64,000 bases of DNA, taken from assembly GCF_029360705.1 (NCBI RefSeq), contig NZ_JARKMX010000001.1:496001-560000 (forward strand). The letters run 5' to 3'. How positions within the stretch are numbered: position 1 is the first letter of the stretch; each line of letters starts with the position of its first letter. Of the stretch, positions 60,392 through 64,000 are shown one piece after another. A program made the translations under genes and the position numbers. The notes beneath the pieces are model-generated. The model was not told where the DNA came from. It worked only from the letters and a program-made list of their open reading frames with translations, and did not search any database. This DNA is from Paraflavitalea pollutisoli. Lineage in GTDB: Bacteria > Bacteroidota > Bacteroidia > Chitinophagales > Chitinophagaceae.

Positions 60392-60429
60392 CGTGCAAAT
60401 TTTCACCAATTTTAGTAGAAATTATTAAC

Positions 60430-60450
60430 TGCGCAAAAAGACTGCGCAGT
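60430..60450. promoter_or_regulatory. Candidate operator between WYL and hen1: paired TGCGCA sites
   Basis: AACTGCGCA is repeated as a perfect 10-bp palindrome ACTGCGCAGT; the two TGCGCA cores are 13 bp apart. The sites lie upstream of both divergent genes, in the place expected for a regulator controlling both. Confidence 0.45.
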
Positions 60451-60534
60451 ATTGTTCAATCTTTGTCTTGTCGCCGTTAAGCGGCTGATTAGCAAAGAGT
60501 CTGGTAATTATTTATCATTTAATATTTTCTCGTT

Positions 60535-61950
60535 GTGTTATTGACCATTACCACCACGCATATGCCGGCAGATGACCTGGGTTTTTTATTGCATAAACAT
60601 CCAGCCAAAATCCAATCGGTAGCACTCACGGCTGGCCAGGTGCACATCTTCTACCCGGAAGTGAGTGCGGAACGTTGTACCGTAGCGCTATTGCTCGATA
60701 TGGACCCGGTAGCCCTGGTAAGAAATGCTGGCCCCCAAGGAAGTGACTTTGCCCTTGAACAATACGTCAACGACCGTCCCTATGTGTGCAGCTCATTGAT
60801 GAGTGCCGGAATAGCCAAAGGGTTGAGCTCGGCGCTCAATGGCCGCTGTAAGGATAAGCCTGAGTTGATTGGCGTTGCCATGCCCTTCACAGTGCGCGTT
60901 TCGGTACTCCCGGTACGGGGTGGCGAAGCATTGCTCCAGTCGTTGTTTGCTCCGCTGGGGTATACGATCAATGCCGTTCAGCATCCGCTTGATCCCGCCT
61001 TTCCGGAATGGGGTAGTAGCCGGTATTTTACGGTCGAGCTAACCCATACCCTTACGCTGCAGCAACTGTTGTCTCATTTATATGTGTTGATCCCGGTGTG
61101 TGATAACAGCAAACATTATTGGGTGGCCAAAGATGAAGTCGATAAGCTGCTGCAGAAGGGAAAGGATTGGCTGGAAACGCATCCTGCCCGGGAATTGATC
61201 GTACGGCGCTACCTCAAAAACCAACGCGTACTGGCCAATCAGGTACTGGAAGTATTATTTCAACACGAAGGAACCAATGTGCAGGAACCAGATAATATAG
61301 CGGAGGAAGACCAGGAGCCCACTTCTCTGCCCATTCACGAACGTCGGCTCCAGGCGGTTAGAGATGAGCTCCTGGTTGCTGGAGCCAAAAGAGTGGTAGA
61401 CCTGGGCTGTGGAGAAGGAAAGTTGCTGAAATTGTTGATGACCGAAAGGCAATTTGGCTATCTACTCGGTATGGACGTGAGTTATCGTGCATTGGAAATA
61501 GCGAAGGACAAATTGAAGATGGACCGGATGACGGATAAGCAGCGGGAGCGTATACAACTGATCCACGGTTCGCTGACCTATCGGGATCAGCGCCTGGAAG
61601 GGTTCGATGCAGCGGCACTGGTAGAGGTAATCGAGCACCTCGATGCGCCTCGGTTGAAGGCTCTGGAACAAACCATATTTGAATTTGCCAAACCACAACT
61701 GGTGGTAATTACCTCCCCCAATGCTGAATACAATATTCGCTTTGAAAACCTGCCTGCAGGCCAGTTGCGCCACGGCGACCATCGCTTCGAATGGACGCGG
61801 AAAGAGTTCGAGACCTGGGCAACCGCTATTGCGGTACGCTATGGATACCATGTTAGTTTCAAACCAGTCGGTGATGCCGATCCTGTAGTAGGTGCCATCA
61901 GCCAGATGGCGGTGTTCAGTCAACCAGTACCGCAACCTGGGCTGGAGTAA
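60535..61950 (+). CDS. Bacterial Hen1: 3'-terminal RNA ribose 2'-O-methyltransferase
   Basis: Hen1 adds a 2'-O-methyl group to the 3' end of a cleaved RNA before it is sealed, which prevents re-cleavage at that site. The 471-residue product has an N-terminal domain (1 to about 260) and a C-terminal methyltransferase: SAM motif DLGCGEG at 289-295, and metal-binding residues in VEVIEH (Glu364, Glu367, His368) with His413 and His416 in RHGDHRFEW. The start is GTG 60535, giving MLLTITTTHMPADDLG, which fits the family start. pnkp starts 21 bp downstream. It is divergent from a WYL regulator. Confidence 0.93.
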   Translation: MLLTITTTHMPADDLGFLLHKHPAKIQSVALTAGQVHIFYPEVSAERCTVALLLDMDPVALVRNAGPQGSDFALEQYVNDRPYVCSSLMSAGIAKGLSSALNGRCKDKPELIGVAMPFTVRVSVLPVRGGEALLQSLFAPLGYTINAVQHPLDPAFPEWGSSRYFTVELTHTLTLQQLLSHLYVLIPVCDNSKHYWVAKDEVDKLLQKGKDWLETHPARELIVRRYLKNQRVLANQVLEVLFQHEGTNVQEPDNIAEEDQEPTSLPIHERRLQAVRDELLVAGAKRVVDLGCGEGKLLKLLMTERQFGYLLGMDVSYRALEIAKDKLKMDRMTDKQRERIQLIHGSLTYRDQRLEGFDAAALVEVIEHLDAPRLKALEQTIFEFAKPQLVVITSPNAEYNIRFENLPAGQLRHGDHRFEWTRKEFETWATAIAVRYGYHVSFKPVGDADPVVGAISQMAVFSQPVPQPGLE

Positions 61951-61971
61951 AATCAAATCAACCACAACAAG

Positions 61972-64000
61972 ATGTCAACAAACAGCCATATACATATCCC
62001 CGCTTTTTGCCTGGTGGTGCTCATCGGGGCCACGGGGTCGGGCAAGTCGACCTTCGCCCGCAAGTATTTTAAAACAACAGAGATCGTATCATCCGACACC
62101 TGCAGGGGCCTGGTCAGTGATGACGAAAACAACCAGACGGCCTCTGCAGATGCTTTTGCCTTGGCGCGTTACCTGGTAGGCATGCGGCTAAAAAACGGCT
62201 TATTGACGGTCGTCGATGCCACCAATGTGCAGGAGGAAGGGCGAAAAGACTGGATCAGGCTTGCCCGGGAATACCATTGCCTGCCCATTGCGATCATCCT
62301 CAATATGCCTGAGAAGTTATGCGCACAGCGCAATGCCGCAAGGCCCGACAGGAATTTCGGAAGGCATGTTATTCCACAACACATCTCCCAATTGAAGCGT
62401 AGCTTCAGAAAACTCAAATATGAAGGCTTCCGGCAAATCATTGAATTGTGGTCGCTAGAAGAAGTGGAAGCCCTGTCTGATATCGTGCGCGATCCGCTGT
62501 ATAATGATAAGAAAGCCGTATCTGGTCCTTTTGACATCATAGGCGATGTGCACGGATGTTACGATGAGTTGGCTACCTTATTAACCAGGCTCGGATACCA
62601 GTATAATGACAACTTATGGAACCATCCTGCCGGTAGAAAAGCGGTTTTCGTAGGCGACCTGGTGGATCGTGGGCCTAAGACGCCGGCTGTATTAGAGTTG
62701 GTGATGAACATGACTGCCGCCGGTAGTGCTTATTGTGTGCCGGGTAACCACGATGCAAAACTATTGAAGTGGCTGAAGGGGAAAGACGTGCAGGCACGGC
62801 ACGGATTGGAGGAATCGATCGATCAGTTAAGCCTTCAAACCCAGGAGTTCCGTGACCGGGTGAAAGATTTCCTGGACGGCCTCGTCAGCCACTATGTTTT
62901 CGATCAGGGAAAACTGGTGGTGGCCCATGCCGGGTTGAAAGAAAATATGCACGGCCGTGGATCAGGAGCTGTGAGGGAGTTTTGTATGTATGGAGAAACA
63001 ACGGGCGAGATCGATGAGTTTGGCCTGCCTGTACGATATAACTGGGCTATAGAATATAAAGGCAAAGCTACCGTGGTATACGGTCATACGCCCGTACCCG
63101 AGGCGCAGTGGCTCAACAATACCATCGATATCGATACCGGATGTGTTTTTGGTGGACAGTTAACGGCCTTGCGTTACCCCGAACGAGAACTGGTGTCGGT
63201 AGCGGCTGCACAGGTCTACTGCGTACCGGCTAAACCTTTATATCCTGTGAAAGAAGTTGGCGTACCACTTACCATGCAACAGGAAAGCGACCGCGTGCTG
63301 GATATCGCCGATTTTACTGGCAGACAGATCGTAGAAACCAGTCTGGGAAGAAATATTACCATTCGTGAAGAGCATTCGATGGCAGCTCTCGAAGTGATGA
63401 GCCGTTTTGCCATCAACCCCCAATGGCTGATCTACCTGCCGCCGACCATGAGTCCGGCCAAGACCAGTACATTAAAAGATTACCTGGAGTTTCCCACCGA
63501 GGCCTTTGATTATTACAAAGAAGCAGGTATCAGTAAGGTTGTTTGCCAGGAAAAACACATGGGGTCGAGGGCCGTTGTGATCGTCGGGAAGGATGAAAAC
63601 GCCATCAGTAGGGCGTTTGGTATTACCGGAGAGGGCATCGGCACGATCTACACACGAACTGGCCGGGCCTTTTTCAGCGACAAGGCCATGGAACAAGCCT
63701 TGCTGCAAAGAGTCAATACGGCGCTCCATGCTTCGTCCTTTTATGAGACCTTTCGTTCCGATTGGGTTTGTTTGGACGTCGAGTTAATGCCCTGGAGTGC
63801 CAAAGCACAGGCCTTGCTTCAATCGCAGTACGCTGCTGTAGGTACCGCCGCCACCAATGCCCTGAAAGACGTGAACGTCGTATTACAACAGCTGGCTGAC
63901 AGAGACCCGAACGGGCAGGCATTATTAGTCGAATACCAATCGAGGGAACAAGAAGCTGAACAATTTATTGCCGCATACCGTCAATACTGCTGGCCGGTAA
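61972..64000 (+). CDS. Bacterial Pnkp: polynucleotide kinase-phosphatase-ligase (3' end beyond window)
   Basis: Pnkp heals and seals broken RNA ends with Hen1. The frame is open from ATG 61972 to the window edge (676 residues seen). Domains in order: kinase with P-loop GATGSGKST at 19-27 and VSSDTCRG; a calcineurin-like 2',3'-phosphatase with GDVHGC at 191-196, GDLVDRGP at 228-235 and GNHD at 258-261; an adenylyltransferase/ligase domain from about 460 with the nucleotidyl Lys528 in QEKHMGSRAVVI. Known family proteins are about 850 residues, so the ligase C terminus is outside the window. It follows hen1 by 21 bp in one operon. All catalytic motifs seen are intact. Confidence 0.94.
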   Translation, partial: MSTNSHIHIPAFCLVVLIGATGSGKSTFARKYFKTTEIVSSDTCRGLVSDDENNQTASADAFALARYLVGMRLKNGLLTVVDATNVQEEGRKDWIRLAREYHCLPIAIILNMPEKLCAQRNAARPDRNFGRHVIPQHISQLKRSFRKLKYEGFRQIIELWSLEEVEALSDIVRDPLYNDKKAVSGPFDIIGDVHGCYDELATLLTRLGYQYNDNLWNHPAGRKAVFVGDLVDRGPKTPAVLELVMNMTAAGSAYCVPGNHDAKLLKWLKGKDVQARHGLEESIDQLSLQTQEFRDRVKDFLDGLVSHYVFDQGKLVVAHAGLKENMHGRGSGAVREFCMYGETTGEIDEFGLPVRYNWAIEYKGKATVVYGHTPVPEAQWLNNTIDIDTGCVFGGQLTALRYPERELVSVAAAQVYCVPAKPLYPVKEVGVPLTMQQESDRVLDIADFTGRQIVETSLGRNITIREEHSMAALEVMSRFAINPQWLIYLPPTMSPAKTSTLKDYLEFPTEAFDYYKEAGISKVVCQEKHMGSRAVVIVGKDENAISRAFGITGEGIGTIYTRTGRAFFSDKAMEQALLQRVNTALHASSFYETFRSDWVCLDVELMPWSAKAQALLQSQYAAVGTAATNALKDVNVVLQQLADRDPNGQALLVEYQSREQEAEQFIAAYRQYCWPV

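Overview
This window looks like chromosomal DNA from a Bacteroidota bacterium, most likely a Chitinophagaceae-type member of the Chitinophagia (family placement is inference). The signs are repeated TAnnTTTG -7 boxes with TTTG/TTG about 18-20 bp upstream, almost no Shine-Dalgarno sequences, a C-terminal type IX secretion sorting domain, a methionine synthase split into two proteins, a 36-residue THX ribosomal protein, and many Bacteroidota families (DUF4286, DUF5694, SbsA-Ig lipoprotein, CRTAC1-like FG-GAP lipoprotein). I see no insertion sequence, phage or CRISPR array. Most of the window is ordinary core genome.

Layout. 1-4.3 kb: pheS (cut by the left edge), a metal-site-degenerate arginase-family protein, a PBP4-type peptidase and an AIM24 protein. 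4.4-11.2 kb: a tetR-tolC-adaptor-RND efflux operon read leftward, with an inverted-repeat operator at its head. 11.3-19.1 kb: DUF502 protein, an S1/P1-type zinc phospholipase/nuclease gene broken by an in-frame TAG, serC, DUF1015, and a large FG-GAP lipoprotein. 19.1-21.6 kb: SRPBCC/GyrI-like, HD and lineage-specific proteins. 21.6-22.6 kb: about 1 kb with no supportable gene but several 11-bp tandem repeats. 22.7-26.7 kb: rplM-rpsI-rpsB-tsf-pyrH. 26.8-35.3 kb: coiled-coil membrane protein, pdxH, THX, HU, DUF4286-xth, LOG-family protein, LytTR/LytS two-component pair, DUF5694, small membrane protein. 35.4-40.1 kb: split metH operon behind a roughly 235-nt structured leader, and recR. 40.3-49.3 kb: an internally deleted tandem duplicate beside its intact sister, an Ig-like lipoprotein, a nuclease protein that appears to have lost its helicase half, an NtrC-type regulator followed by a REC-Hpt protein, SRPBCC and TPR proteins. 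49.6-59.1 kb: tRNA-Arg(CCT), a 1624-residue T9SS substrate, a hypothetical protein, an outer-membrane barrel and a GH9 enzyme. 59.4-64 kb: a WYL regulator divergent from hen1-pnkp, an RNA end-healing and sealing operon that runs off the right edge.

Working relations. The efflux genes form one regulated unit. Hen1 and Pnkp act together on cleaved RNA, probably under the divergent WYL regulator. The two metH genes jointly make one methionine synthase. The translation genes are grouped as usual. Several genes (pheS, recR, the LytS-type kinase, the nuclease) have the -7 box only 3-5 nt from the start codon, which predicts leaderless mRNAs.

Limits. All calls come from reading sequence and remembered families. 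No similarity search, covariance model or structure prediction was run. Start codons are chosen by motif and family expectation and several remain uncertain.
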